From Clonostachys chloroleuca (Eukaryota > Ascomycota > Sordariomycetes > Hypocreales > Bionectriaceae), in contig JBANAY010000003.1 of the NCBI GenBank assembly GCA_037952775.1, positions 21,080,001 through 21,144,000 on the forward strand: a stretch of DNA of 64,000 nt. The letters run 5' to 3'. A program made the translations under genes and the position numbers. Positions 31,526 to 44,496 of the stretch are shown piece by piece (the stretch's first letter is position 1; every line of letters starts with the position of its first letter). The notes beneath the pieces were generated by a model. It saw nothing but the letters and a program-made list of their open reading frames with translations. It had not been told where the DNA came from and did not search any database.

Positions 31526-33876
31526 GCCGGGCTCCTTGCTGCCTCGATGGTGACGAGACAAGACGACAAGAGAATCCGGTGTTGTGTCAGGTTTGCGGAC
31601 GCTAAGCTTTCGTCGACAAGTACGAGATCAGACGGAATATCCTCGCTCGAAAGATCGATCTAGATTCGGGTGGCGGGAGATAATGAGACTTGTCTCGAGT
31701 TTCTTTTTATTTTTCTTCGTTGAGCGTGAGAGCGTCGTTGTGTTCTATTGGTAGCAATGTTTATGCTGTGGTTGTATTAGGTAGTTTCGTATGTTGCCCA
31801 CCGACCCGCGAGTGAGTGCGTATCGTTTCGTGAAGCCGTTAGAAGGAGTCGAGGTCCGAGTTGCTATTGCAAGAGAGTAAAGAAAGAGTGACAAGACCCG
31901 GTTTCAGGTACGAGGGATGGATAGCGGGAGGGGGGATAATAAGAACGAAGGGATGTGAGGCCTTCTAGAAGGCTTCAAGGAAGGGGTTCATGCCTGATAA
32001 ATGACTGGGAGCACGACGATGCTGGTGCGCAGCAACCCCATCGTCGATGGCCCCATTCTGAGCGACCGACGCCAAGGCAAGGATGTCATGACCATGTCCT
32101 TGACCATGGCATTGGCCCTACCAGGGAGACCCACCCGGTCAAGGTGGTGTTGAATGAAAGAGGGACAGTCAAGGGGTGGGCCAGGAGGTGGGGATGAAGC
32201 TGGGCCGTATCCCAAACGGACTTTTTTTGGTGGAGAGGCAGGTCCAGCCTAAGGTAAGGTACCTGCTAATGTTGAGCATCTGGCCCCCTGGGCTTGGCTC
32301 TCCATAATCTTGACGAGCCATGTACAGGTACAGGTGCGCCGTGCAGGAGGTGCAGGAGAGGTGCCGCAGGTACGTACCGCGCCCCACCAGGCCAGCAGCG
32401 GAGCAGAGTGGGGCCAGGATAAAGGACTAAAGCTGCGGCCCTGGAGCCTTGTCCCTGTAACTGATCCATGGGGTGGATGGGCAGCCAGTAGCGTGAGAGG
32501 CACCTCGTTTCAGGAAATCAGACACGCTGCCAATGCTCACTGCAGTCTGCATCATGTGTGTGTGTGAGTGTGCGTGTGAGTGTGTGCGCCACCAGGCCGC
32601 GTTACTCGTGGACAAGCTTGGTCTGTACCATGTACTCCCTGAGCCACTGCTCCCTGCAAGCCCGCGCCTAACGCAACAGTGCATTTACGCCGTAGGAGTG
32701 CATACTGCTGCTGCATGCCGGGCTCTAGATGCTGTTACTAGTCGCGCAGGTCTTCTGTGAATGGTCGTTAGGCTTGCAAGCTAGCCAGAACTGTGGTTTG
32801 GTAGATGCTGTAACTACGGCGGCATTGATGCAGGAGGTGGTGGACAACAAGGAGGAGCCAGTCAGCCCCGGGACCGAGCAAGGAAACAGACACATCCAGA
32901 ACCCATTGCCATAAACGAGGTACTTTGGCAGAATGCAACGTCGGCAGAGATCACCGCAGCCACCTCACCTGAACTCAGTTGCGACGTGCCATCGACAGCA
33001 CACTTACCTCATTGTGCCGACATATAAGATGATAATTGGGCGGGCTGATGGCTCGCAACTCCAGAAATAGCAACACCCAAGGCATCTGTGACCAACAGCC
33101 GCAAGTCATCATGGTTGCGAATACCTGCAGATCAGGTAGCCTGCCGAGCCTGGCCGTCGCGAGTCCGCGTTGCTGCAGCATGGGAATCAAACGACGAGCA
33201 AGCCACACAGCCCAGCCCGCAGATTACCGTAGTGGCCCTATCCCAGGATAGGCAACGCACACGCCGGTCGCAGAGAGCGCCATCCACAGATAATTGCCAA
33301 TTACCAGCGTGATGTACAATCAAAGCCATATTTCTAATTGCGACGACACGCCTCGCTGCCGACAGCAAGCCACGGCGGCCGAGCGTCCAGACGATCCCAA
33401 CTTTCTACAAGCCTTCTAGAATAGCGCCGTTGCTAGTACTGAGGGCTATCACCACCTACCCAACTCCCACTAGTGGTGCTAGCCCAGAGGTAGCAGATAC
33501 GACTTAAGAGCTGCCGCTATGACAACATGTAACTCTCGCAGTCTCTCTCACTCTCTCCACTGTGCCGTCCCGAGTCCACCCATGATGATGTGCGTGAAAT
33601 GAGAAGAGAGCCACAGTTTCCACAGCTGCCCATTCTCAATGTGCTCAAAGGGAAATTCTTATTGGCATCGTGTGACCAAAGCAGAAAGCTCTCGCAGCCT
33701 GGTGAGCCCCAAACAAGACAAGCTTGAAAAGGGGCAGACCAGAACAGCAAGAGTCTAAAAATGCACACGCCCCACCCACCACCACCTGCCTGTTTCAACC
33801 GAAATGAGAATGGAGAGTCCCCTGCTGATGATTGCTTTTTGCATTTTTCTCTTCTACTGGCTTGGCTCGGATTTTT

Positions 33877-33960
33877 TTTGGGTTTTTTTTTCTCGATCTT
33901 GTGGTCGGGTTTTAGCTTGGTTTCGACATTTTGGTGGGGACCAAAATACTTTTTTTTTGT
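33877..33960. other. T-rich tract in the long gap
   Basis: Repeated runs of seven to eight T separated by short G or C interruptions (for example gatttttttt followed by gggttttttttt). It resembles pyrimidine tracts of fungal leaders or nucleosome-free promoters. No adjacent gene is recognised on the plus strand. Confidence 0.35.
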
Positions 33961-36900
33961 CCTGCTCTCTAGTGTTATTCTTCGAAGTCGAGGATGAACG
34001 AGGATGTCATTGAGATGCCCTCAGATGGAGATAAAGTAGCATATGCATGTATGTACTAACCGCCATGTCGTATCCTTGGTATCGGCATGTCTCTCAACGC
34101 AACGCTACCTAAACTTAACCATCCCCCCATTACTTCTGACCGCCTCAGAATACCACACACACACTTACACGCACACCAACTATTGTCAACCGACCCGGAG
34201 CAACTTGCTGTCCTGGAAATGAGCCATGAGATCATGCGCACCCCCAACCCTTGCTCGTCTTGTTCTAGCGCTCTTCTACCGTTGTTAGCACGGAGCTGTA
34301 GCCACAGACAATTTACGCAGTTCGGAGCCATCATCTTGACATGGCACCATTCTACCCCGGCTGGGGACCGTCCTCAGCCCAACCCAACGTACGCATCTCG
34401 ACACGGCCGGAACCCGGGGACAGGCAGCACGAGGGAGGCCGCGACAGGAAAGGCCGGGCCAAGGCAGCACAGATAGCATCAGATGGGTCGCAATGAACGG
34501 TTGATGACGGTACTAGCTGCCTACCCGTCCATCTCGCTATCCGTGCTCGTCTACTAGTTCGCAGCGAGATAGACACGTACACCATGTTCCCTGTCTCCTT
34601 CGATATTGTTCCTGTCCCGAAGATGCCGCTGCAGGTGGCATGCCATTGAATGAAGAGCATCATCATCCAATCTTGGGAATCCTTGGCTTTGATAGTCCCC
34701 GAGGCAGCCTTGGCCATGGTCACACACCCAAATGCACACCGATGTGAGGCTGGGAAATATTGCCCATGGTTCATGCTAGGTTTACCCGCTTTGGTCTGCG
34801 TTGCATGTGCTATTGTCGGCAATGGCGCCCTTGCCCGTCTGCACCAGCGGTCCATCCTATAATGCACATGCATGCATTCGTGCGACTGTGCAACCGACCA
34901 ACAGGTGCTGCCGCAGATAGAAACCATGCCATCCTCCCTCCCCTCCTTGGCTCTCTGTGGATGGGATGTGTGTGTGTGTCCTGCGACTCTCCCCACAACC
35001 TCCATTCCCCAGTGCTACCCTGAACACGCGTGTCTGTCCAGTCTGGCCTGGCCGGTCCCTCCTTCCCTTTGGCTCTATCGTTTCACAATTTAAACTAGCA
35101 GCCAACCAGGAGCGGCCGTCAGGGATCCTTATTCAATGCCCCTGCTGATTGGCCGCTCCCCTGTCGCCTATCCCCGCCACGTGGCTGTCGACGGATCGCC
35201 CAGGTACGTACCTTTCGTAATGAGATAACGTAGTTCCTCTTTTCTTCATCAAAATTGCGCTCGCAACGGCCAGTGCAAGCCATCGAAGCAGCACCACGCC
35301 GCTCAGATGGTCCAGTGCAATCAGTATAGCCTCCCCACCAAGCCAAGATAAAACTCTAGCCAGAGCCTCAACTCAAAATGAAACAACCCAAGGAGGCCTA
35401 AGCGGCGCTAGGTCCGAGCCTCGAACCTGTCCTGACCTCATCGCACCGACCTAACTTCTGGTTCCAGTTCGGCCGGCGTCCCGAGTAAAGTCTGTGCCGT
35501 GGAGAACGCGGGATAGAGATACGCGCATGGGATAACTGCATACAGAACAGTGCACGCCGCTGTCCAATCTGGACCAAGCCCAACGTCCGAGTCTGTACAA
35601 GCTAGACCTTCATCCACTTGCCTCAACCTGGCTCGTGTCCCGATTCTGGCTTCCACCAGAGGTCAACAAGGTAGGCATCCCCCGGCTAATGAATTTCATC
35701 ATGGCCATGCTGACTCGCGTTCACCTTGGGCGCCTATCTCGCTCAAGGGGAGAGCCTGTATGAAAGTCGTCGATCATCTTTCCGTCCCCCCGGAAGGTCA
35801 TCCTTTCTTTCCCCGGGTGCCAGTACCCAAGCATCCATCCATCAATCCATCATACACCATCCCTATGTCGACAGGAACAGTCTGACACAGGCTGTTACCA
35901 GGATGTCACTACTGTTGTAATCAATTCACGCAGGAAGGAAGCGACTCTGCAGATCAGTCTATCCGTCCCCGTAGCAGCAAACGGCTCACGCACAAAGCAC
36001 CAGCAACCCAGGGTATGCGTGTGAGTGTGCCTGGGTCTGGGCTTTTCTGATCCGTCATGGGGCAAAGCCAATCCGCAAATCCACCCGCATGAAATGTGGC
36101 TGGCTGGGCTCAATGATGACTTCATCTATTCGGCCGAGCGCCATAACCTCCAATCCAAGACCACCACCACCACAATAGTGCCCAATCTTTATCACCGAAT
36201 ATCCACCTCAGCCACCAAACCGATCGCGAAATATGACCTGATTTTTCAACAAACATGACCTCCGGCCACTCCACTTGCCCGCTAGCGGTGGGCCGCTGGC
36301 ACCATCCAGGTAGCCGGCAGCCATGGCAGAGAACAAATCTAGCGCTTCTAGGATTCCCTGGCCACAAACATTTGCCCGGCCCAGCCACTATGGTTGTTAT
36401 AGGCCTAGCCATGTACGAGTATTGCCCGCTTGCACCCAAAAATAGGTCACCATGGGCCCCCACCTCGCCTAGTTTCCCATCTTAGCACCAGAAAGGGAGA
36501 CCGAAGGGCGGAACCAATATCTGAAACGGCCACACATCCCTCCGATCTCCCCTGGGGATCACACGGGCGTTTCCACAGGATGAAAAAAAGAACACAGATA
36601 TCTGCACCGACAGAGTAACACCAAGTGAGAGAGCCCAAGCCCACTCGTTTGTGAGGTTTTACGCAAAGGGCAGTCCGAGGCATCTACTCGTACTCGCGCC
36701 CGCCTTAGCTGCATTCCCAAGAGTCGATGGTTTGACTACTCGGCCCTTTCGGTCCGTTGGCTGCAAGAGACGTGAAACAAGCTGTTCTCCCATCCTCTCG
36801 GACAAGCATCATGGGTGGACTCACCCTCTCCAGCACCCGCTCGAGATCTACACAGGGCCTCTTTTGTGAGACCCCAGTGAACATCCTGCTCGTGTAAAAA

Positions 36901-38085
36901 TATCACCCACGGCACGGAAACCCAAAGGTGACCAGATTAACTCACGATCAGAGCAGCGGCAGCTGCTTACGGTCAGTGCCATGTAATCTTTCATTACGAG
37001 CTGCACTGGGCCCTGCACGTACATATTGTCAGTACCCCTGACAAAACAACACGTTAACGACAACAACAATCAATCCGTCGCCCAGTTGCTCACTCAATAA
37101 TCTCCCTCATCTAGGCCTTTCTAGATCACCGCCTCACTCATCAAACTCCATGGGGTTCGGACTCTTGTCAGATCAGTAGCGCGTCTCTTAGCCAGACAAG
37201 CCCAGTTCAAAAGGGACCAAGGGAAAAAGGGACGGGTCTTGAGGCTGAGAAGAAGCCCAGAATCCTCTCCCATCCCGGCCCGCCTGGGTCTGCTCAAAGG
37301 ATCACGGACGTGCTCACCTCTCAGCTTGACACCGGTACCCTCGCATCCCTCTCTCCATCCCCCTACCTCCTTCGCGGGAAGCGATCCGGGCACCAACAAC
37401 CAGCAGCCCGCTGTCAACTCTGTTGGTCCCTCACACACACCACCAGATCCTCCCACGTACACACAAAAATAATAAACCAAGTCAGCGGTAAACAACGCCA
37501 GCGCGAAATTGAGCTAGCCCTACAGCCCAGAGCCATTTCAAAGGCCACAGCACGGGGCGAGCACTAGACAGTTCGCTGAGGGACCTGTTTATTACTTTCC
37601 CCATCCGTTCGTGCACGTTCTCAACCTTTCGTCCCATCAGAATCAAAACTAAAAAAGCCGTTGGAAAATTTCTAAAGCCCTAGCCCCTCGCCTTCTTCCA
37701 CGCCGCCGCCTCATCCTGTAGGGGGCAGCCCTGTCAGAAGCTGGCCCTGTGTACACATGTAGTATCTCATACAGGAAACGGAAAGATGAACCCGTCGGGC
37801 TGGGCTCATCATCCATCCGCCAGGGACTCTAATACAATAAGCGCCCCGAGGTATATCCAGCCGTCGTTGAAGGATCCTGGCTATTATAAGACTTGGGGAT
37901 TTTTTGTTTTCTCTCTGTAAGCGCCGGCTCCCAAACCGAGAGAGCGTCCGTGCGGCTCAATCAACCAGACGAAACCCGAAATGAGAAGAGAGACAGGAAA
38001 TACTCGTTCTGGTAAGTGCAGCTGCCAAATTGGCAATCACGTCGTTGTAACGGGGGGTGAAGGGGGGCGTGTGCGTCGTTGGGGA

Positions 38086-38205
38086 GAAATTTTTTTTTCT
38101 TTTTCCTATTTCTCTCAATTATTTTGATCTTTCTTTTTTTTTTCCTGTTGGTTCCTTTTGGCCATGTGCCTAGCCTTTTTTTATTTTATTTTTCCTTCAA
38201 CGTTT
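38086..38205. other. Second T/pyrimidine-rich tract
   Basis: A second pyrimidine-rich block with T runs up to about a dozen bases. It lies about 1 kb downstream of paralogue B's stop. Together with the 33.9-kb tract it is the most conspicuous composition feature of the gap. Confidence 0.35.
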
Positions 38206-39240
38206 CTTAAATTAGCTCTCGGTTCCGAAAGCTGTCAGAAACAAACTTGACACACAACCGTTCACGCTGTCACGCGCCCAGCCACAGCCAGTCGGGAAAT
38301 TGTCTCTGTGGCACACGCACACACTCACTCTTACACACAGGTCCAGTCAGCAAGGTCCGTGTTCAAGGATTGGAGGGGGGACAAGATGAGTTTTGAAACA
38401 GTCATCGTCTCTCTGATATATTGTGAAACCATGTCTCATCCCTATCGACAAATCAGATCCGTTGGCCCCTACTCTCACCCACGAGTACGTTCCCGAATCT
38501 GAGGAGAAGCCCTTCCTGAATCCTTGCCTTGTCGTAATTGTTACCCACACGATCCCAGATGCTCCATATATGTTTATATCATAAAAGTAAGATCCCAAAT
38601 CAAACACCGGTCCCGAGAAAAGTATCCCTGAAAATCGCCCCCCCCCCTTCCTAATGAATCAAAAACAAGACCTTTTCCATGCCGGGATCTTAACCGAGAC
38701 AGCCATGTGTAAGGGTAACCATCGCCATGGACTCCCCCTGACCATCGCTGTTGAGATCATGATCAAGTGCTAAATCCGCGCCCCCTCATCCGCGCCAATC
38801 TGCTGTCCGTCCTCAGATCCGTCCAGCAGAGGGCCGCCTTCAATGTGCCGCACAATGCCGAGAAAAGAAAAGAAAGCGTCTCGCCTCGACGCCGGGGTAT
38901 AATAATATCTAATTCCACAGGATCCCACGAGAAACCCATCAACACAAAAGAAACGCAAATAGGATAAGATGCAGCTTCGTACACGTAACACTTCTTTTGG
39001 AGTAGAGGAGAGCGGACAAAATCCAAAACACAAAGTGCCGCCAAACATGCAGTTCAGACACGACCCGGCATTAGATCCAGTGCAAGCTCCTCGAATCATA
39101 TAATGGTAAAGATACTGCAATCGAATGTGGTCTCAATGACTCAACATCTCGATTGTGCAAATGTCAGCCAGGGGAAATCACTTCCCGATAAATGGCCGTT
39201 CATTGTTCTTTGTAAACCAGCAGGACGTTTCCATTACGGT

Positions 39241-41317
39241 CTAATATCCGTTTCGAACGTCATAGTCCCCATACTGGTTACGCTGGTCGAATTTCATGCC
39301 GCCAGGACCACAGCCATCTGGAGGTGCATGATTGCCCATTTCAGAGGGAGCGTACGGATCTGGATATTCCGGCTGCTGGCTCATGAGAATCGATGCATCT
39401 GCCATGTCGATATCTGTGCTCGAAGTACTGCTAGCCATGGAGTGAAGGCTTCTCAGGTCATCCGCGATAATGCCGTTATCCTGGGGTGGCGGCATCATAG
39501 AGAATTGTTGCTGCTGCCGTTGCTGGATTGCTTGTTGGTGAGCTTGTGAGTTATAGTAGGTATTGGGGTCGAACATGGCAGCGTTCTGATGTCCCCGGAA
39601 TGCTTGCTGCGAGCTGCTGGGTAGGGTGTGCACTGGAGGCCGGGCTGATCGGCCAGACCTCACTGGCGCCCGTGTAGAAAAGGCTCGACGCTGCGAGGCA
39701 TAGTAGTTGGCCAGTTGTGGGTTGGGGGGTGCGCCCCTGGATATCCTGAACTGAAATTGGTCCGGATCAGACATCGTGGACTGTGATGAACGAGGACGAG
39801 ATGTATGTCCAGGAATATGCATGCGGCATTCATCCTTGGTCAAGGTTGGGAAAGAATCCTGAAAGTCCCTCTCGCTAGCTGGATCGGTTCCCAGAGCAAT
39901 TGCATATTGTATGAGAAGATTCAGATCGCCCAGGTGCCTGGTCTCAAGACGTTTCCTGAGAACACCACTTGTTTGAGGCTCCCAGAACAGTTTGTTCCTC
40001 TCCTCCTCTGGCCAGGCACAACGCACCCATGTCTCGATGACGCCGCTTTGCCGGAGTAAATTACGCATTCTTGTTGAATATGTCCACTCCCCACTGGTGG
40101 CTCCATCGTCGAGATGCTTCACCACATGTGCGACGTACTCCTTGAATGTACCCTCCGCATCTTGGTCTGACGCAGCCTCAAATACCTCTGTGCATGTCTC
40201 AAATCCACAGGCGAAGACAGTCTGGGGACATAATGTAACCTTGGAATCATCCAGATTTGTCCGTGATCCGCCATGCGCCTGCTTGAGATGCGTCTTGTAC
40301 ACCGTCTGCCAGTCAAACACCATATTACACCCACGGTGTCGGCAGAACCACTGGGCATTGGTATTGTGGAAATCCTCCATATGACGCTTCAGATCGTTCT
40401 TCCGTGTGCAAGTCTTCTGCACGCCTTCCTCTTTACAGAAACCGCACATGAACGTCCCGCGCTGCTTTGCTCCTCCATTGGTCGCTGCAACCCCAGCTTC
40501 ACTCGATCGGGCTGCCCCACCATCGATGGAATCCACATGCGACGTTGAAGCCGATAGGTTTGACAGTTGGGTGGGTGAATGCGGCAATGGCTGCGGTAGG
40601 GAGGTGCTGCTACCGTTGTGCTTTCGGCTCAGGAACTTGGCGGTTCGGGCGGAAACGTTGGAGATGATGCTCCCTCGTGTCGACGACGTATCGGAGAAGG
40701 CGCGCGTGCTGCTGGCCGAATCGAAAATACTTGACGAGTCTTCGGACTTGACTGAAGAATAGGTGCTATTAGTGAGGATTGATGCGCCATCGTGACCTGC
40801 AGTGACGACGCCGATGTTAGCGGAGGGAGCCCGCTTTGGAACAAGAGATGGTGACAAATGTGATGTGATGGGAGGGATCAAGGCCGACAATATTCGGGAA
40901 GCCACAAAAGATAGTGCGAGGGGTGAAGGCGAGAGCAAGCCACTGGTCCATATGCTCTACGACTGCCAGACGGTGCCAGGAAACGCCCATGATAAGGGAG
41001 ATGCGAGGAAAACAGATGCTGTACATACCTGCTAATATCGGTGACGACGTCTCTTCCTGCATGAGCCGCGTCAGGCCTTCTGCCGTGTACTTCTTCATGA
41101 GATGCCGGAGCATCTGCCGGTCCAGCTGGTCATCGTGCGACGCCGAGGCGGGCGGCGAGGAAGATGAGATAGAGGAGGTGTCAGACGGCGGTGGTTGCTG
41201 TTGCGGCATCTGCTGCTGTTGCGGTTGCGCCGGGCCTGAGCTCCGGTGATGCTGTGGAACGGCGCCATCGTGGGCAGCGTCGGCCCAGGGATCGGGCGCC
41301 AACGTATTGAGAGACAT
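39241..41317 (-). CDS. C2H2 zinc-finger protein, paralogue B
   Basis: Exon 1 (41029-41317) and exon 2 (39241-40796) are separated by a 232-nt intron with GTATGT donor, CGCTAAC branch and CTGCAG acceptor; the product is 614 residues with no frame break. The N-terminal exon is Gln/Pro/Ser-rich and ends in a helix (LRHLMKKYTAEGLTRLMQEE) that parallels HKYGLSSLM in paralogue A. Two fingers follow (CGFC ending KRHMEDFH; CRHRGC ending KTHLKQAH), then the shared module LCPQTVFACGF, WPEEERNKLFW and LETRHLGDLN. The C-terminal 200 residues are Gln/Ser/Pro-rich and acidic, suiting an activation domain. The intron and domain order match paralogue A, so the two arose by duplication. Function is not known to me. 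Confidence 0.85.
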
Positions 41318-44300
41318 TCAAAATACCGTTGGGGCGCAATGGTCACGACGTTTGGGATGGGAGATGGCCCAATCGACCGGCTCTTGCGGGTGGCTGCCTC
41401 ACAGAGGGAGGGCCTGCGTAATACCAGTGGGCGGATTGGTGTAAATGGACGTGCGTAGCTGCCTGACAGCCGTTTCCACAGAACCGGTAAGCTTTGGAGC
41501 TGGCCAAAGCCTCCGCGGAGAGGGAATCTGGGAGAAGTAATGCGACAAAGGAAGAATAGAAGAAAAGGAAAGAGAAAGGAATGAAAGATTTGAAACAAAG
41601 GTAGGTGGCGTGCAAGGCTGGCAGAGAGGTGTGGCTTTTTTTGGGCGAAGGGGGCACGATTGGGCCCCCAGAAAATCACCAATAATTACCAGCTGGAGCC
41701 AGTGAATATATCGTGTATCGGCGGGGAGAATCGTCTGGAAGGGGCATAGGCTTCCCCAAACCACAGGGCGCAGGGGTCGATTGATAGCGGAATTTAGAGT
41801 GTGTGTGAGAGCGTGTGTGTGGGAGGGTGAGGAGAGGAATGAGTCGAGCAGCAAGCCAACGGGTCGGTAGTCATGGAGACAGCAGAAGCAGAGGCCAGAG
41901 AGGACGAAGCAGAGTTGCGACAATGACGGCAACGACGGGCGAGGACAATGCTGCCCAGAGGCGCTGTTCAAGGCATTAGGTATCTGATAGAGGAATGAGA
42001 TGATGTTGGCAAGGCTCCATCGTATCTCGGCCCATCGAAGGGGTGCCACTGGGGTAAGAGCCACTGGCTGCGCTTGGACTGGCTGGAGACGGGCGGGTTG
42101 ATGCCACAAGTGTCCCTTATCTCTGTCGCATGGGGCAGTGTTCACAAGTTAAGTTACAGGGTCTGATTAATGGGACCAGTGCCGGTCCATGTAGGCGGTA
42201 CATCGGCCACTGGGCTAATTGATTTGTGTGGGTTTCTCGTAAGGTGCATGTCAGCGCCACTACGTAATGATTTTTATAGGGGCCAGAGCGCTGTGACGCT
42301 GCTCGCGATAAATGCCATTCCTTGTCCCCGATCACTACCCTGGAGTCTGCCCTCCAGACAGGTACCCGTCCGCATTGTGGCCTCTCCACGCAATGCTCGG
42401 GCATGCCGTCTTCCCACTTTTTGCTTCTCAGTCGTATTTCCTACCCCGGATTCCGGCTGTGCTTGTGCTTGCCGCCTGCGTTCGTTGACAGCGACGTGCG
42501 GGTGCACGATCAGGAACACGGGATATCCCATCAACCTCAAAGGTGAGATGTCGACTACGGATCGACATGGCGGTTCGATGGTGGCTGATTACGCAAGTAC
42601 CCGACTGTGGTACATGAGCAGGTACATCTTGAGCTAAGCACGCTGCGTTGCCAACCGATCAGCCCTCGGTTGCCCAGTCCTTATCAAACGAGTTGACTAC
42701 ATATCAGACAAAGCCCCCAGAGACTGCGACTCCAGAACACCCGGTATCTAAAATGGTCCTGTGCGTCGCGGAAAGAAGGTGGGCCTAGACCAATGGGAGG
42801 CCGGATGCAGCGATAGGACGGTGGGATTCTCCAGTGCAATGGCTTGGGCCGATAGACAGGTACAGCGGTAGTACCGCACCGCCTTACGTATCGGATTCGT
42901 CCCCCCCACGTTTTCTGGGATCGTGCCGACACACCATTAGTCTTTGTGCTTACTCACGTAGCTCTCTATTAGTCCCTCTATTAGCTGAGCCGTGATTTCC
43001 ATGACACACGATTGAGCACCGAGGCCGAGTGCATCCGGGTTGCAGGGGCCAACCGGGTTCGAGATGGCCGCTGGACCGGCGGTGATTCTGATACAAGATG
43101 TGGTAATATAAACACATTTGTGTCTGAGAGAGACGAGAGAATCCAAGCCTGGGCGGCCCCAGGTCCACTCTTGAGCGTCACGAGCATGTACATGGGCGAC
43201 TCAATCGGCAGCGCTTTCATAATCATGTGTATACTGGGCATCCAGGCTAAGGCACCGGCATATATCTATTATCTAAAAGAAAACACACCTTTCGAACAGA
43301 CGTGCATACGAGAGCTAGATGACGGGTACGTGTACATCCTCTCTTTCCGCAGATGTAGAAAGTACAACCATGGCACCGTTGATTGCTGCGCGGACCTTGG
43401 ACGTTGCTACCTCGCAGGTCGTTGGTATAACCATCTGATGCATGTGCGTGTCACCAGTGAATGAGTCTCGGTACTTGAGGGGTGTATCAGTAGTTGATAA
43501 GGCATTTTAGCACCCGGTACATCTCTCCAGAGAGCATCGCACACCGCCAGTAGCGAGCAGTTCGGGGGTATATGTAGGTACCAATGGAAAGGCACCATCA
43601 CCGCCATGCAGAAAAAGAAAAGAAGCGCTGCGAGAAATACAGCAATATCGGCCTTTTTTGTCGGACAATACTGCCACCCTCCCGGACCTGCCATGCCAAT
43701 CAGTCAAGAATTACGGAGTAATCACCTCGAATAAGCCTCTCTGCTCGCGGGCTGGACCAGCATTCCTGGCCAACAGCAGGTTGGGCTGGGCATGCTGATA
43801 AGAGCAAGACGCCACAGGCTCCCCATCGTCACACAGCAGATGGGAAAAGGAGGGGAGGGTGGAACCTCACCTCACTTCGCCTCACCCCCCTGAATCCCCT
43901 TTGACTCCCATTCCTGCCACACCGGTTTTCTTGCGTGCTCGCTGGCCGCAATGATGAGGTCGTTGTTCTTCGTCCCCTGATCCTCGCCCACCATCATGGC
44001 TGGACAATTGGTGTTGGGGAGGCAATCCGGGACTTGACTGTCTGCACTGGATGCCAGGATGCACTACAGGGGACGGAGATGGGCCCGGCGACTGGGTGGT
44101 GCATGTCAAGTCATTCCCATCTTGGCGATAAGGTTGGTGGAATATGGAGCAAGGTATGATAAGCAGCGCAGCCCAGTCAAGGTTGGTAGGTAGGCAGTAA
44201 TCGCGAATAGCTCGCCCATGGCGCGCTCTACGGGCTAGACTCATCGATGCTCGGGGCCCCGGAGGGCTGGCTATGGGTGTTTAGCTCAAAGCAAACAGGG

Positions 44301-44496
44301 CTGTCGCTGGATGCTCCGTGGAACTAGCCTTGGGATGATTGATGCTGATGATAAATTCTCTACTATGCAGATAGCAAAGAGATAGACACAGCCGCTTGGG
44401 TAACTCCAGCCCCTTTTGACTTTCCTCCTCTAGCTTAGGCACATCCGCCTCACCTGCTCTCCTAGGCAACAGGGCCAAGACGTGAAATCATGCACA
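41318..44496. other. Upstream region of C2H2 paralogue B, no supported gene (3.2 kb)
   Basis: An apparent 248-codon frame on the minus strand (41399-42145) lacks an ATG start and motifs and is His/Pro/Leu-rich; I take it as leader or promoter sequence. A GT-rich stretch lies near 41798-41825. The right end holds the galactokinase 3' flank. No gene is supported. Confidence 0.5.

Larger units (their letters stand above)
31526..39240. other. 7.7-kb gap without supported genes between C2H2 paralogues
   Basis: No frame here carries a motif or a sensible splice structure; the longest (34352-35005, minus) overlaps several others in both directions. The gap contains GT/CA microsatellite-like stretches (about 32550-32590, 34970-34980, 38310-38340) and two strongly T-rich tracts (about 33877-33960 and 38086-38205). 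It is the upstream region of paralogue A and the downstream region of paralogue B. Such length is unusual for this window, where other gaps are 0.3-3.5 kb. It may contain long leaders, enhancer-like elements or unrecognised non-coding transcripts. Confidence 0.6.

Noticed and set aside
34352..35005. 217-codon minus frame in the 7.7-kb gap
   Set aside because: It overlaps other frames on both strands, has a biased Arg/His/Cys composition, and no family or splice support.
41399..42145. 248-codon minus frame upstream of C2H2 paralogue B
   Set aside because: It has no ATG start and no motif, is Leu/Pro/His-rich and overlaps the C2H2 gene's start; likely leader or promoter sequence.
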